Source: Biostraticola tofi (lineage in GTDB: Bacteria > Pseudomonadota > Gammaproteobacteria > Enterobacterales > Enterobacteriaceae). From it: a stretch of 64,000 nt of DNA. Under the pieces are notes generated by a model. The model was not told where the DNA came from. It did no database searches and saw only the letters and a program-made list of their open reading frames with translations. Location: positions 1 to 64,000 of the forward strand of contig NZ_SMCR01000010.1 of NCBI RefSeq assembly GCF_004343195.1. Reading direction: 5' to 3'. The position numbers and the translations under genes were made by a program. Positions 43,363-53,371 of the stretch are shown here, piece by piece. Position 1 is the first letter of the stretch, and each line of letters starts with the position of its first letter.

Positions 43363-45513
43363 TTACAATCCCAGACAAAGCGCGAATTCATCGGCCGGCA
43401 TGGGCTTGCCGAACAAAAAGCCCTGAGCCTCCTTGCAGCCTTTGCGTTTAAGGCTCTCATACTGTTCAATGCTTTCAACACCTTCGGCAATAACCTCTAG
43501 TTTGAAACTGGCCCCAAGGTAAAGAATAGCACGCACTATAGCGGCATCTGAGGGGGAGTTACACATAGCCCTGACAAAGGTCTGATCAATTTTAAGTCGG
43601 GTTACCGGATAGTTTTTCAGCATGCTGAGCGAAGCATAACCGGTACCATAGTCATCAAAGGCAATACCCACGCCTTCCTCGCGCAACTCATTCAAGGGGC
43701 GCAGCATATTCTCGTCATAGCTCAAGATGATATTTTCGGTGATCTCAAGCTCCAGTGCCTCCGGCGCCAGACCACATTCCGCCAGTATACTGTGAACCTG
43801 GTGAGCCAGATTTCCGGTTTTAAACTGCACGCTGAAGAGGTTCACGCCGATGCGAAAATCAGTGACGCCTGCGTTGCGCCACGCGGCCGCCTGCCGACAG
43901 GCGGTGCGGATCACCCATTCACCCACGCGTTCCGCCCAAGGGCCCGAATCCAGCGCGGCCAGAAAGGCGCCAGGCCCGAGCAGCCCTTTCTCCGGGTGAT
44001 GCCACCTCAGCAACGCCTCGGCCCCGATGATGGCATTATCAGACAGACGGACCTGCGGCTGATAATAAAGCTCGAATTCTTGCTCGGCATAAGCTCGGGC
44101 AAGCTGCGACTGATAGGAGCGTTTGGCCTGGGAAAGAGCCCGCAGCTCGCTGGTAAAAAAGCGGCGGCAATTGCGTCCTTCAGCCTTGGCTTGATAAAGC
44201 GCCAGGTCCGCACTGGTCAACAGTTCCTGAATAGTGATGCCATGCAGCGGGTAGAGAACAATACCGATACTGGCTCCAATGGAAATCTGCTGCCCTTCTA
44301 CCGAGGTTATTTTAGCGATATTATCAATCAGCGCATCAGCGATTTCCGCGGCGCGGCGCGGATCATTCATGGTGGGCAATACCAGAGCGAACTCGTCTCC
44401 GCCCATCCGGGCGACAATATCGCCGGTGCGTACCCCGGTCCTCAGTCTTTCCGCCACGCTGACCAGCACCGCATCGCCGCCGGCATGGCCAAGGCTATCG
44501 TTGACATCCTTGAAGCCATCAAGATCCACCAGCATGATGGTGGCGGCTTTTTCATCGCGCAGCACTTGCTCCAGGCTGTTTGACAGCAATGTACGATTGG
44601 CAAGACCGGTCAGGTGGTCCATATGGGCCAGTCTGAACAGTCTCTCTTCATTGTGACGGCGGCTGGTGATATTGCGCAGGATGGCGCCAAAGCTGACCTG
44701 CTGGTTTTCCACCCACATAGAACCAGAGAGTTCCACCGGCAGGAAAAGGCCATCCTTGGATTTCACCATCAACTCCATGGTACCCGCTTCGATACGCTCT
44801 TCCCGCGTACCGGCCATTTGGTGCATTTCATCAATAATGGCATCAGGCAGGATAAGGCTCAGATCACATCCGACGATTTCCTCGCTGGTATAACCGAGCA
44901 TCTTCCGCGCAGCCTGATTCCAGAAAGTGACGAGGCCCTGTTCGTTGCTGCAGATAATCGCGTCTGGCGAAGTCTGCGCTATATTTTCAAAGCGATTCTG
45001 ACTGGCGGACCGTGCCAGCTCAAGCCGGCGCATTTCGAGTTTATCCATTACCAACGCCGCCAGATCCTTCATATTGCGTCTGTCGGCAGCACTCAGCCCG
45101 GAATGGGGTTTGCGATCGATGATGCACAGCGTACCCAGCGCATAGCCTGAGGGGGACAGTAGCGGAATACCTGCATAAAAGCGTATATGGGGGTCGCCAG
45201 TCACCAAAGGGTTATCTCTGAACAGGGGATCTTCATGGGTATCGGCAATGACCATAATATCGTCTTGCCTGATAGCATAAGCGCAAAATGAGATATCACG
45301 GGACGTCTCACAGGAAGCCGTGCCCAAACTGGCCGCAAACAACTGCCGTTCTGACTCAACCAGAGATATTAACACGATCGGCACATTGAAAATGTTGGCC
45401 GTGAGATTAATGAGCCGGTTGAACGTCTCCTCATTCAATGGCGCGTCGATGCCATATTCGTCCAGAATTGCCAGACGTCTGGTTTCGGCCATGTCAGAAG
45501 AATTTGGGCTCAT
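43363..45513 (-). CDS. GAF-PAS-GGDEF-EAL cyclic-di-GMP regulator
   Basis: A 716-residue protein. Residues about 10-165 are a GAF domain (FNVPIVLISLVESERQLFAA, FYAGIPLLSPSGYALGTLCI); 175-295 a PAS domain (SPDAIICSNEQGLVTFWNQA, SFGAILRNITSRR); 305-460 the GGDEF domain with intact active site GGDEF at 371-375; 470-716 the EAL domain with EALLR at 499 and DDYGTGYASL. Both catalytic signatures are complete, so it may make and degrade c-di-GMP, or one domain may regulate the other. No membrane segment, so it is cytoplasmic and senses a small molecule. AGAGG precedes the ATG. A heptanucleotide repeat lies upstream. Confidence 0.9.
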   Translation of the reverse strand: MSPNSSDMAETRRLAILDEYGIDAPLNEETFNRLINLTANIFNVPIVLISLVESERQLFAASLGTASCETSRDISFCAYAIRQDDIMVIADTHEDPLFRDNPLVTGDPHIRFYAGIPLLSPSGYALGTLCIIDRKPHSGLSAADRRNMKDLAALVMDKLEMRRLELARSASQNRFENIAQTSPDAIICSNEQGLVTFWNQAARKMLGYTSEEIVGCDLSLILPDAIIDEMHQMAGTREERIEAGTMELMVKSKDGLFLPVELSGSMWVENQQVSFGAILRNITSRRHNEERLFRLAHMDHLTGLANRTLLSNSLEQVLRDEKAATIMLVDLDGFKDVNDSLGHAGGDAVLVSVAERLRTGVRTGDIVARMGGDEFALVLPTMNDPRRAAEIADALIDNIAKITSVEGQQISIGASIGIVLYPLHGITIQELLTSADLALYQAKAEGRNCRRFFTSELRALSQAKRSYQSQLARAYAEQEFELYYQPQVRLSDNAIIGAEALLRWHHPEKGLLGPGAFLAALDSGPWAERVGEWVIRTACRQAAAWRNAGVTDFRIGVNLFSVQFKTGNLAHQVHSILAECGLAPEALELEITENIILSYDENMLRPLNELREEGVGIAFDDYGTGYASLSMLKNYPVTRLKIDQTFVRAMCNSPSDAAIVRAILYLGASFKLEVIAEGVESIEQYESLKRKGCKEAQGFLFGKPMPADEFALCLGL

Positions 45514-45869
45514 TGATGCCTCTTCATAAGGGACGGTGCTAGGAAATTAGGATGATATCGGTATCGCGCCGCGAGGCTTGCAGCGAAGACTCCATCATAT
45601 AACTTTTTTTTGGCTAACCGATAGCGGATGCTGCTGCCTGCTGCCTGCTGCCTGCTGCCTGCTGCCTGCTGCCTGCTGCCTGCCGCCTGATAAATCATAG
45701 ATGGATTATCAGCACATTATAGTCGACACTGCAGGCTAATGCAGCAAAGCGCCTGCCTGATAAGGGAGGCAGACATCAGCCATGGGACTGTGAATTCAAT
45801 TAATGTCATGCTAATTTTGTAGGGTAATCGATCATATGGATCATTTGTTTTGAACCACTGCCAGCCAAG
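45514..45869. other. Divergent region with heptanucleotide repeat
   Basis: Lies between the GGDEF-EAL gene and the rightward efflux operon. It holds the CTGCTGC array at 45631-45686 (listed separately) and an A/T-rich stretch. No gene is supported. Confidence 0.5.
45631..45686. repeat. Heptanucleotide tandem repeat (CTGCTGC) seven perfect copies plus one variant
   Basis: CTGCTGC repeats seven times without change from 45631 to 45679, then once as CTGCCGC. It lies 118 bases upstream of the GGDEF-EAL start codon and 184 bases before the efflux permease gene. A unit of seven is not a multiple of three, and it is in a promoter-sized gap, so copy-number change would move promoter elements rather than alter a protein. 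Confidence 0.9.
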
Positions 45870-47561
45870 ATGAAAACAGATCCCTACGCACCGCGGGAAT
45901 GGTTGCCCCATGAAAAACCGGTAATTCCAGGTTCTCCATCAACCCCTTATCACCCGACGTCTAAACGCATCGCTTATGGCCTGGTAGGCATTCTGGTCTC
46001 TATCACCGGGGGGTTGGGAAATGCACTGGTGACGGCAAACCTGACCAACCTGCAGGGATCGTTTAGCGCCTATTCGAATGAAATTGCCTGGCTGCCCGCG
46101 GTCTATATGATGACCAATGTCTCAATCAACCTGCTGCTGGTTAAATTTCGCCAGCAGTATGGCCTGCGGGTCTTTACCGAAGCTTTTCTGGTGCTGTATG
46201 TGCTGGTGACCTTTTTTCACCTGTTCGTCAACGATCTCAATTCGGCGCTGTTTGTCAGGGCAGCCCACGGTATGGTCGGCGCGGCGCTCAGTTCGTTGTC
46301 AATCTATTATCAAATTCAGGCATTTCCGGCCCGACATCGGCTCAAGGCGCTAACCATCGGTATTGGTACCGCCCAGTTAGCGATTCCACTGGCGCGATTA
46401 TTTTCGACTGAATTGCTGGAGCTTGAAGAGTGGCGCGGTCTTTATCTGTTTGAGTTAGGCTTGGCACTGTTGTCGTTGGCCGGCGTACTGCTGCTCAAAC
46501 TACCGCCTAGCGATCGAAACAAGGTGTTCGAAAAAAAGGACTTCATCACCTTCATCCTGATGGCGCCGGGCATGGCGCTGGTTTGCGGCGTTTTATCACT
46601 GGGCAGAATCGACTGGTGGTTTTCAGCGCCATGGATTGGCATTTCCCTGGCTATCGCCCTGACACTGATTATCGCCGCCATCGTATTTGAACATCATCGC
46701 ACCAATCCCCTGCTCAATACCCGCTGGCTGAGCAGCGGCAGCATCGTGCGCCTCGGGTTGATTATGTTGCTGATAAGAATAGTGCTCGCCGAACAGAATA
46801 CTGGCGCAATAGCCTACCTGCAGCAGATTGGCCTGCTCAATGATCAATTGCGCGGCCTGTCGATAGCCATTTTGCTGGGGATGCTGGCAGGTCTAGCCAG
46901 CAGTGCGCTGACCATTAACCCGAAAAAGCTCAGCCAGCCGATCATCATAGCGCTGGTGCTGATGATCTTCGCTTCGCTGCTGGATGCGCAGTCAAACAGT
47001 TTGACTCGTCCGGAAAACCTCTACTTCAGTCAGTTTCTGCTGGGCTTCGGCGGTGCCTTTTTTCTGACGCCGGCAATGCTGGCCGGTATCGGCGGCGTGA
47101 TTGCCGATCCCAGGAATCTGGTCAGCTTCTCGGTGCTGTTCGGCATGAGCCAGAACCTCGGCGGCCTACTGGGCTCGGCCCTGTTGGGCACCTTCCAGGT
47201 GGTGCGGGAGAAATACCACTCCAGCCAGCTCACTGAGCAACTCACATTGCAAAACCCACTGGTGGCCGAGCGGGTAAACAGCTATTCCGCCGCCTATGCC
47301 GGCGTACTAAACGACAGCGCACTCACCGCCACTCAGGGGATGGCCCAATTGCAGGCTCTGGCTACCCGTGAAGCCAATACCTTAGCGTATAATGATGTAT
47401 ACATGCTGACTGCGGCTATCGCCTTGATGACGCTGGTATGGATTCTATGGCGGCTGTTCCGTTTGCGAATGCAGGCCAGACAACAGCAACGGCAGGTGTC
47501 TAAAGAGGTCCGACAAAATGAAGGCAGTACAAAGGCGACAACCGTGACGGAGGGTGAATGA
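45870..47561 (+). CDS. MFS multidrug exporter, DHA2-type (EmrB-like)
   Basis: A 563-residue inner-membrane pump with about fourteen hydrophobic segments. Marks of the family are the first segments ITGGLGNALVTANLTNLQGS, RAAHGMVGAALSSLSIYYQI and a late SQFLLGFGGAFFLTPAMLAG. The N-terminus is longer and proline-rich (PYAPREWLPHEKPVIPGSPS). It ends with a basic, glutamine-rich tail and the stop overlaps the next start as ATGA. The operon continues with an EmrA-like adaptor and an outer-membrane channel, a tripartite pump for export across both membranes. The ribosome site before ATG is weak. Confidence 0.85.
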   Translation: MKTDPYAPREWLPHEKPVIPGSPSTPYHPTSKRIAYGLVGILVSITGGLGNALVTANLTNLQGSFSAYSNEIAWLPAVYMMTNVSINLLLVKFRQQYGLRVFTEAFLVLYVLVTFFHLFVNDLNSALFVRAAHGMVGAALSSLSIYYQIQAFPARHRLKALTIGIGTAQLAIPLARLFSTELLELEEWRGLYLFELGLALLSLAGVLLLKLPPSDRNKVFEKKDFITFILMAPGMALVCGVLSLGRIDWWFSAPWIGISLAIALTLIIAAIVFEHHRTNPLLNTRWLSSGSIVRLGLIMLLIRIVLAEQNTGAIAYLQQIGLLNDQLRGLSIAILLGMLAGLASSALTINPKKLSQPIIIALVLMIFASLLDAQSNSLTRPENLYFSQFLLGFGGAFFLTPAMLAGIGGVIADPRNLVSFSVLFGMSQNLGGLLGSALLGTFQVVREKYHSSQLTEQLTLQNPLVAERVNSYSAAYAGVLNDSALTATQGMAQLQALATREANTLAYNDVYMLTAAIALMTLVWILWRLFRLRMQARQQQRQVSKEVRQNEGSTKATTVTEGE

Positions 47562-48664
47562 GTCAACAAGGGAACACTCAGGTGCCGGAGAAGGAAAAAA
47601 GCAGCAATATTCGTATCCTGACGATTTTGGTTTCGGTCGCCATTGCAGTGGTTGGCGTTCTGGTGATCCTTTATGCCTGGCAGTTACCTCCTTTCACCCG
47701 TCAGGTTCAATCGACCGATAATGCTTATGTGCGTGGCCAGGTAACGGTCATCAGCCCTCAGCTGAACGGCTATGTCGTCCAGGTCAATGTACAGGATTTC
47801 GCTACGGTGCATCAGGGAGATGTACTGATGACCATTGACCAACGTATCTACAGCCAGCGCGTCCATCAAGCCGAAGCCCAACTGGCGATGAAAAAAGCTG
47901 CCCTGGCCAACAATATCCAGCAGCGACTCAGTAGTGAGGCAGCGCTGGCGCGCAACCAGGCAGCGGTGACCAATGCCAAGGCGCAGGCTGAAAAAGCCCG
48001 ACTTGATTTGAGACGAGTGGAAGATCTGGTGTCTGACGGATCATTATCCCTGCGCGAGCGTGATGCAGCCAGGGCGAGCTATAGCCAGGCACAGGCTGAT
48101 GTTGCCCAAGCCACGGCCTCGCTGCAAATGGCGCGTCAGGATATCCAAACGGTCGTGGTCAACCGGGCCTCGCTTCAGGCTGATGTCGCCAATGCCCAGG
48201 CCGCGCTTGAGCTGGCACAAATCGATTTGGCCAACACCAGAATCATTGCACCTCGCGATGGCCAGCTGGGACAGATTTCCGTCAGGGAAGGAGCTTATGT
48301 CAATGCCGGCACCCATTTGACCTCCCTGGTGCCGGACCAGATGTGGGTAATAGCCAATATGAAGGAAACGCAAATGGCGGCAATTCGTCTGGGCCAGCAA
48401 GCGAACTTTACCGTCGATGCCCTGGATAATGCTCATTTCAACGGTGTGGTGGAGAGTATATCACCGGCGACCGGCTCAGAATTCAGTGCCATATCGGCGG
48501 ATAATGCAACCGGCAATTTTGTCAAAATTTCCCAACGTATTCCGGTTCGTATCGCTATTGAAAAAGACGATCGCCAGCAATATCAGCGCCTACGCCCAGG
48601 TATGTCGGTAGAGGTCGGTATCGATACCGCCAGTGATGGTCGCGATGTGGGATCAAAGCCGTGA
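47558..48664 (+). CDS. Periplasmic adaptor protein (EmrA/HlyD-like)
   Basis: A 368-residue membrane-fusion protein. One N-terminal anchor (ILVSVAIAVVGVLVILYAWQ), then lipoyl-type hairpin (TDNAYVRGQVTVISPQLNGY ... VLMTIDQRIYSQRV), a long coiled coil of about residues 95-200 rich in Ala, Gln and Arg, then the barrel with NTRIIAPRDGQLGQISVREG and VIANMKETQMAAIRLGQQ. It overlaps both neighbours (ATGA and GTGA). It bridges the inner-membrane MFS pump and the outer-membrane channel encoded next. Confidence 0.9.
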   Translation: MSQQGNTQVPEKEKSSNIRILTILVSVAIAVVGVLVILYAWQLPPFTRQVQSTDNAYVRGQVTVISPQLNGYVVQVNVQDFATVHQGDVLMTIDQRIYSQRVHQAEAQLAMKKAALANNIQQRLSSEAALARNQAAVTNAKAQAEKARLDLRRVEDLVSDGSLSLRERDAARASYSQAQADVAQATASLQMARQDIQTVVVNRASLQADVANAQAALELAQIDLANTRIIAPRDGQLGQISVREGAYVNAGTHLTSLVPDQMWVIANMKETQMAAIRLGQQANFTVDALDNAHFNGVVESISPATGSEFSAISADNATGNFVKISQRIPVRIAIEKDDRQQYQRLRPGMSVEVGIDTASDGRDVGSKP

Positions 48665-50073
48665 AGCCTATGCCTCCCCAATATTTACCTGCCGGCGGCC
48701 TGGTCTTGGTTATGCTGCTGGCCGCCTGTCATCAGTCCGATGAACCGATTGCACCCGATCGCCTGATGATCCCGGCAGCCTGGCGTCAGCAAGTCGGCCC
48801 GGCCTCAGCAATCGAATCTGGCTGGTGGCGGGGCTTCAATGACCCGGTCTTGAGCGCACTGGTTCAGCAAGCGCTACGCAATAATGACGATATCCTGACC
48901 GCCCGCTCACGGGTGTACGAATATCAGGCCCGCTTGCGCGCCATTGAGGGTGACCGACTGCCCACCCTGGAGACGGGGATCAACGGCACTCGCGCACGGG
49001 TGGTTTCGTCCGCGACCGGCCAGCCAATTCATACTACAGTGTATCAAGGCACCCTGCAGTCCAGCTATGACGTCGATATCTGGGGCAGGCAGCGTTATGG
49101 CGCCGTTGCTGCCCGGGCCACACTTGAAGCTCAGCAAGCCGCCGCCGCCGCTGCGGTACTGAGCGTTGCTTCCTCGGTGGCGTCGGGTTACCTGACTCTT
49201 CATTCCCTGTTTCAGCAGTTAGAACTGACGCGCGCGACGCTCGAATCGCGCGCCAATTCATTGAAGTTGGCACGGCGACAGTTTGAAACCGGTTATTCAT
49301 CCCGTCTGGAGTGGGTACAGTCCGAAGCGGAATATCAATCCGCACGCGGGCAGATACCGGTGTTGCAACATCAGATAACTGAACAGGAAAACGCGCTCAG
49401 TATCCTGTTGGGCACTAACCCACAGGCCCTCTATCGCGGCAAGACAGCAGACCGGCTTAGGCCGTTGCCACTGCCATCGGTGTTGCCTTCAGAGCTATTG
49501 CGTAGACGCCCTGATATCGTCCAGGCTGAACGTCAACTGGTCGCGGCGGACGCTACGCTCAGCGCATCCCGAGCCAGTCTGCTGCCATCGTTAAATCTGA
49601 CTGCTTCCGGTACCCTGCAGGACTCGGCGCTGGAAAACCTGATTGACAATCCTCTCAGACTCTGGAGCATCGGCGGCAGCATCCTGGCGCCGATCCTCAA
49701 TCGTCAGGGTCTTAATGCACAGGTGGATATCTCTACCGCCGGGCGAAATCAAGCGCTGTATAACTATGAAAAAGTGGTGCGCACCGCCTTTGGCGAAGTC
49801 AATAACAGTATCGATGCCATTCAGCGCCTGCAGGAGCAGCTTACCGAACTGGAGAAACAGCAGGAGGTGGTGCAGGACGCCCTGCGGATAGCCCATAATC
49901 GTTATGTTAATGGTTATGCCTCTTACCTGGAGGAACTGGATGCACAGCGATCGCTCTATAGCATTCAGCAGAATGTCATCCAGTTAAAAAACAACCTGCT
50001 GCTGGCCCAGATTGACCTTTATCGATCGCTTGGCGGAGGCTGGCAGGCGCCACCGACCACCAGCGGCAATTGA
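48661..50073 (+). CDS. Outer-membrane efflux lipoprotein (NodT/OprM-like)
   Basis: A 470-residue channel protein with a lipoprotein signal whose lipobox is LLAAC (Cys at residue 23). The mature part has the TolC-like repeat structure: AIESGWWRGFNDPVLSALVQ, QAALEAQQA-type coiled coils, a second repeat with LPLPSVLPSELLRRRPDIVQ and ASRASLLPSLNLTASGTLQD, and NRYVNGYASYLEELDAQRSL near the end. The start GTG overlaps the adaptor stop. It completes the tripartite pump. Confidence 0.9.
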   Translation: MKPMPPQYLPAGGLVLVMLLAACHQSDEPIAPDRLMIPAAWRQQVGPASAIESGWWRGFNDPVLSALVQQALRNNDDILTARSRVYEYQARLRAIEGDRLPTLETGINGTRARVVSSATGQPIHTTVYQGTLQSSYDVDIWGRQRYGAVAARATLEAQQAAAAAAVLSVASSVASGYLTLHSLFQQLELTRATLESRANSLKLARRQFETGYSSRLEWVQSEAEYQSARGQIPVLQHQITEQENALSILLGTNPQALYRGKTADRLRPLPLPSVLPSELLRRRPDIVQAERQLVAADATLSASRASLLPSLNLTASGTLQDSALENLIDNPLRLWSIGGSILAPILNRQGLNAQVDISTAGRNQALYNYEKVVRTAFGEVNNSIDAIQRLQEQLTELEKQQEVVQDALRIAHNRYVNGYASYLEELDAQRSLYSIQQNVIQLKNNLLLAQIDLYRSLGGGWQAPPTTSGN

Positions 50074-50136
50074 GAAGCCGCTTGTTGGACGTCTACTCAC
50101 AGGGTGGGACATGGCTGACGCTGGTGTATAGACAGG

Positions 50137-51801
50137 CTACTTTTTCAGCGGCTGAGAAGGATCAACCGGATTGGGCAGGAAATCGCTGTAACGCTCCAGT
50201 AGCTTAAGCGTGACGCCGTTGGTCCAGCCGAAGCCATCCTGCAAAGGATATTCACCGCCGCCGCCGCCGCCCAGCCCATTGCCATCCACCACGTATTTTT
50301 CCACCAGCTTATGCTGATTATCAAACAGGCGCTGAACATTGCCCAGGAAGCTCAGGGCGATATCCCGAGCAAGGGTCTCGTCGCCGTAATTGCGAAACCC
50401 CTCAACCGCTACCCACTGCAGGGGAGCCCAACCGTTGGGCGCATCCCATTGCTGGCCGGACACATTGAGAGTGGTCATCAGGCCTCCCTCTTTGAGCAAG
50501 TGCGTCCGGACCACCTCGCTGATACGCGCAGCGCGTTCTGGGGTGGCAATCTGGGTATAGAGAGGGAAAACCATTGCCGCCGTCAGATGATCACGCAGCT
50601 TGCCATGCTGCCAGTCATAGTCAGAGTAATAGCCGGCCGCTTCATCCCAGAGGTGGTCGTTCACGGCTTTACGTCGCCGCTCGGCAAGCTGGCTGTACTC
50701 GCTGGCGGCCGGCTGATCGCCTGCCAGCACGCTGACTTTGGCCAGGATATGTTCTACCTGATACATCAGCGCATTAAGGTCAACCGGCAGAATTTCGGTG
50801 GTGCGTATGGAGGACAGTTCCATCGGATCGTCAAACCAGCGCGAGCTGTAATCCCAGCCGGACGCAGCTCCTGCGCGCAAGTCGCGATACACTTTTGCAG
50901 CGGGGCGATGGCTGGCTTCACCGGCGGTGATGATGTCGTCCAGATAAGATTCAGTGCGCGGCGTATCGTAATCATCCCAATAGCGATTAAGCAATGCGCC
51001 GTCAGACATACAAACCACCCGGTCACTGGCCTCGCCCGGCTTAAGGCCGGCTGAGTTCTTCATCCAGTAGCCGTACTCCCTTTTGATTTGCGGCAGGTAT
51101 TTCAAAAATACCTGCTCACCCTCTCTTGAGGCTAGCAAGTCCACCATTAACGCAAAAAATGGGGGTTGGGAACGCGTCAGATAATAGCTGCGATTGCCGT
51201 TGGGGATAAGTCCATAGAGATCGATTTCGTGTGCAAAGTTATCAGTCATTTGCTGGACGACGTCCCACTTGTCGCTTTCCGCCAGTCCAAGCATGGTGAA
51301 GTAACTATCCCAATAATAAGCTTCGCGAAAACGGCCGCCCGGCACCACATAATCATGGGGCAGCGCCAGCAACGAGTCATAGGGCCTTACCGTAGAAGTG
51401 TTGCGCATCAGCACCGGCCATAGAGTATGAATGTGCTCACGCAGGCTCTGCCCGGCAGGGGGCACGTATTTCACCCGGTCTGTTGGAAAAATAAAATTTT
51501 TGTCGACGAAACGACGCAATTTGAAGTTCTTCCGCCGCTTCTTGAACTGATAATCCGCGATGATAAGTGCAGGTTCCCGGCGTGGAACCGCATCGGCGAA
51601 GGTTTTCTGATCAGCAAAAAGTTTGGCGGTTTGCACATCAATATACAGTTGTCCCAAAAGCTCATCCGGTGCCTGAAAACCATGGCTCTGTGCTTTATTT
51701 TTCGTTTTTTTCAGCGGATATGACAGGCCAGAAGCGGCAGTGAGCGCCATCCCGAGGGATAGAAAACTTTTCCAGGTCCACCGGAAAGGGCGTGTAATCA
51801 T
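50137..51801 (-). CDS. treA: Periplasmic trehalase
   Basis: A 554-residue GH37 enzyme splitting trehalose to two glucose units. Both trehalase signatures are present: [20 protein letters not shown] near residue 165 and [18 protein letters not shown] near residue 450, plus the glycine-rich segment [20 protein letters not shown] close to the end. The basic N-terminus followed by [15 protein letters not shown] looks like a signal sequence, which favours TreA over cytoplasmic TreF. AAGGAG lies nine bases before the ATG. No trehalose uptake gene is adjacent. Confidence 0.9.
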   Translation of the reverse strand: MITRPFRWTWKSFLSLGMALTAASGLSYPLKKTKNKAQSHGFQAPDELLGQLYIDVQTAKLFADQKTFADAVPRREPALIIADYQFKKRRKNFKLRRFVDKNFIFPTDRVKYVPPAGQSLREHIHTLWPVLMRNTSTVRPYDSLLALPHDYVVPGGRFREAYYWDSYFTMLGLAESDKWDVVQQMTDNFAHEIDLYGLIPNGNRSYYLTRSQPPFFALMVDLLASREGEQVFLKYLPQIKREYGYWMKNSAGLKPGEASDRVVCMSDGALLNRYWDDYDTPRTESYLDDIITAGEASHRPAAKVYRDLRAGAASGWDYSSRWFDDPMELSSIRTTEILPVDLNALMYQVEHILAKVSVLAGDQPAASEYSQLAERRRKAVNDHLWDEAAGYYSDYDWQHGKLRDHLTAAMVFPLYTQIATPERAARISEVVRTHLLKEGGLMTTLNVSGQQWDAPNGWAPLQWVAVEGFRNYGDETLARDIALSFLGNVQRLFDNQHKLVEKYVVDGNGLGGGGGGEYPLQDGFGWTNGVTLKLLERYSDFLPNPVDPSQPLKK

Positions 51802-52219
51802 AGGCTGTTCTCCTTTTGCTATACGCTGTTAAAAATGCGCCCGACTGATAACTATAGCCATAGATAGCCTGCCTTGAGCACCTTTGTCATATTTGGTGAC
51901 GATATTTCGAAAGGGATCCCAGTGCATGCCCGTTTGAGAGGGTTTAAGAGAAATCGGAAATATTTCACAGCCAGTTGCATTACGCTCGATTTAATCATGT
52001 AAATTAATCGTAAAATATCATTAACTGCCTTATTACATTACGGTGGATATATTATCAGAAATAACAGCGAAAATACATTTAGTGTCGGCTTTTACAGTGG
52101 CTTTTATTCATCGCCAAAGCATAAGACATAACTGTGATATCACGCAGATATTTAATGTTGTGACCTTTTTCAAGCAGTGAAAATATTATGATCATCCCAC
52201 ATTGAATAAGGCTAACATC
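51802..52219. other. Divergent promoter region between treA and fucO
   Basis: About 420 bases, strongly A/T-rich from 51960 onward. No gene, hairpin or clear operator recognised. It should hold the promoters for trehalase (leftward) and fucO (rightward). Confidence 0.45.
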
Positions 52220-53371
52220 ATGGCGAACAGAATGATTCTTAATCAGACTTCCTACTTTGGCAGGGGGGCTATTGCCCATATTATCGACGAGGTCAAGGCG
52301 CGTGGATATCGTAAAGCGCTGGTCGTCACTGACAAAGACCTGATCCGCTTTGAGGTGGCAACGAAAGTGACTGATTTACTCCGCCAGGCAGGTCTTGATT
52401 TCACGCTGTTTGACCAGGTCGTTCCAAACCCGACTATTTCTGTGGTCAAGGCCGGTGTGGAAGCCTGCAAAGCATCGGCTGCCGATTATCTGATCGCCAT
52501 CGGCGGCGGTTCGCCGCAGGATACCAGCAAAGCCATCGGCATCATCAGCTCCAATCCTGAATATGCCGATGTGAGAAGCCTGGAAGGCATTGCTCCCACC
52601 CGCAACCCATGCCTGCCGATCCTGGCAATCCCTACCACCGCCGGTACCGCAGCCGAAGTAACCATCAATTATGTGATAACTGATGAAGAGCATCGCCGCA
52701 AATTTGTCTGCGTCGATCCGCACGATATCCCGCTGGTCGCCATCATTGATCCCGATATGATGAGCAGCATGCCTTCATCGCTTAAAGCGGCAACCGGTAT
52801 CGATGCCCTGACCCACGCTATTGAAGGTTACACCACTCGGGCCGCCTGGGAATTGACCGATATGTTTCATCTCAAGGCTATTGAAATCATTTCCCGCTCT
52901 CTCAGGGCATCGGTCAACGGCGACCCCCAGGGCGTCGAGGACATGGCGCTGGGTCAGTACATCGCGGGCATGGGGTTCTCGAATGTCGGGCTGGGACTGG
53001 TTCATGGCATGGCCCACCCGCTGGGCGCATTTTATGATACGCCCCATGGCGTGGCCAACGCAGTGTTACTGCCGCTCATCATGGCCTTCAATGCATCGTG
53101 CACCGGTGAAAAATTCAGGGATATTGCGCTGGCAATGGGGGTGAAGGACGCTCACGCCATGGAACTGAATGAAGCGCGTCAGGCGGCAATCGACGCTGTC
53201 AAACTGCTCTGCCGCGAAGTGGGAATTCCGGCCACTTTACATCAGATCGGGGTGAAAGAGCAGGATATTCCCGCCTTGGCTGAGGCCGCATTTGCCGATG
53301 TCTGTACCGGCGGCAATCCGCGTCAAGCGTCAGTGAAGGATATTGAAGCACTGTATAGCGCCATCTTTTAA
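52220..53371 (+). CDS. fucO: Lactaldehyde reductase FucO (iron-type alcohol dehydrogenase)
   Basis: A 383-residue group III alcohol dehydrogenase reducing L-lactaldehyde to 1,2-propanediol. Blocks ADYLIAIGGGSPQDTSKAIG, ILAIPTTAGTAAEVTINYVI, RKFVCVDPHDIPLVAIIDPD, ATGIDALTHAIEGYTTRAAW and GLGLVHGMAHPLGAFYDTPH match E. coli FucO almost throughout by memory, and the metal ligands (Asp and His residues in DALTHAIE, LVHGMAHPLG and DTPHGV) are present. ATG 52220 (MANRMILN) matches the E. coli start; an ATG six codons earlier lacks support. AAGG precedes it. No other fucose genes are next to it. Confidence 0.9.
   Translation: MANRMILNQTSYFGRGAIAHIIDEVKARGYRKALVVTDKDLIRFEVATKVTDLLRQAGLDFTLFDQVVPNPTISVVKAGVEACKASAADYLIAIGGGSPQDTSKAIGIISSNPEYADVRSLEGIAPTRNPCLPILAIPTTAGTAAEVTINYVITDEEHRRKFVCVDPHDIPLVAIIDPDMMSSMPSSLKAATGIDALTHAIEGYTTRAAWELTDMFHLKAIEIISRSLRASVNGDPQGVEDMALGQYIAGMGFSNVGLGLVHGMAHPLGAFYDTPHGVANAVLLPLIMAFNASCTGEKFRDIALAMGVKDAHAMELNEARQAAIDAVKLLCREVGIPATLHQIGVKEQDIPALAEAAFADVCTGGNPRQASVKDIEALYSAIF

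Noticed and set aside
43792-44583. 263-codon frame on the plus strand opposite the GGDEF-EAL gene
   Set aside because: Antisense to a fully conserved multi-domain protein; composition is typical of a GC-biased shadow frame.
45510-45698. Small protein encoded across the heptanucleotide repeat (SRQQAAG repeats)
   Set aside because: The open frame exists only because the repeat lacks stops; no ribosome site and no conserved ends.
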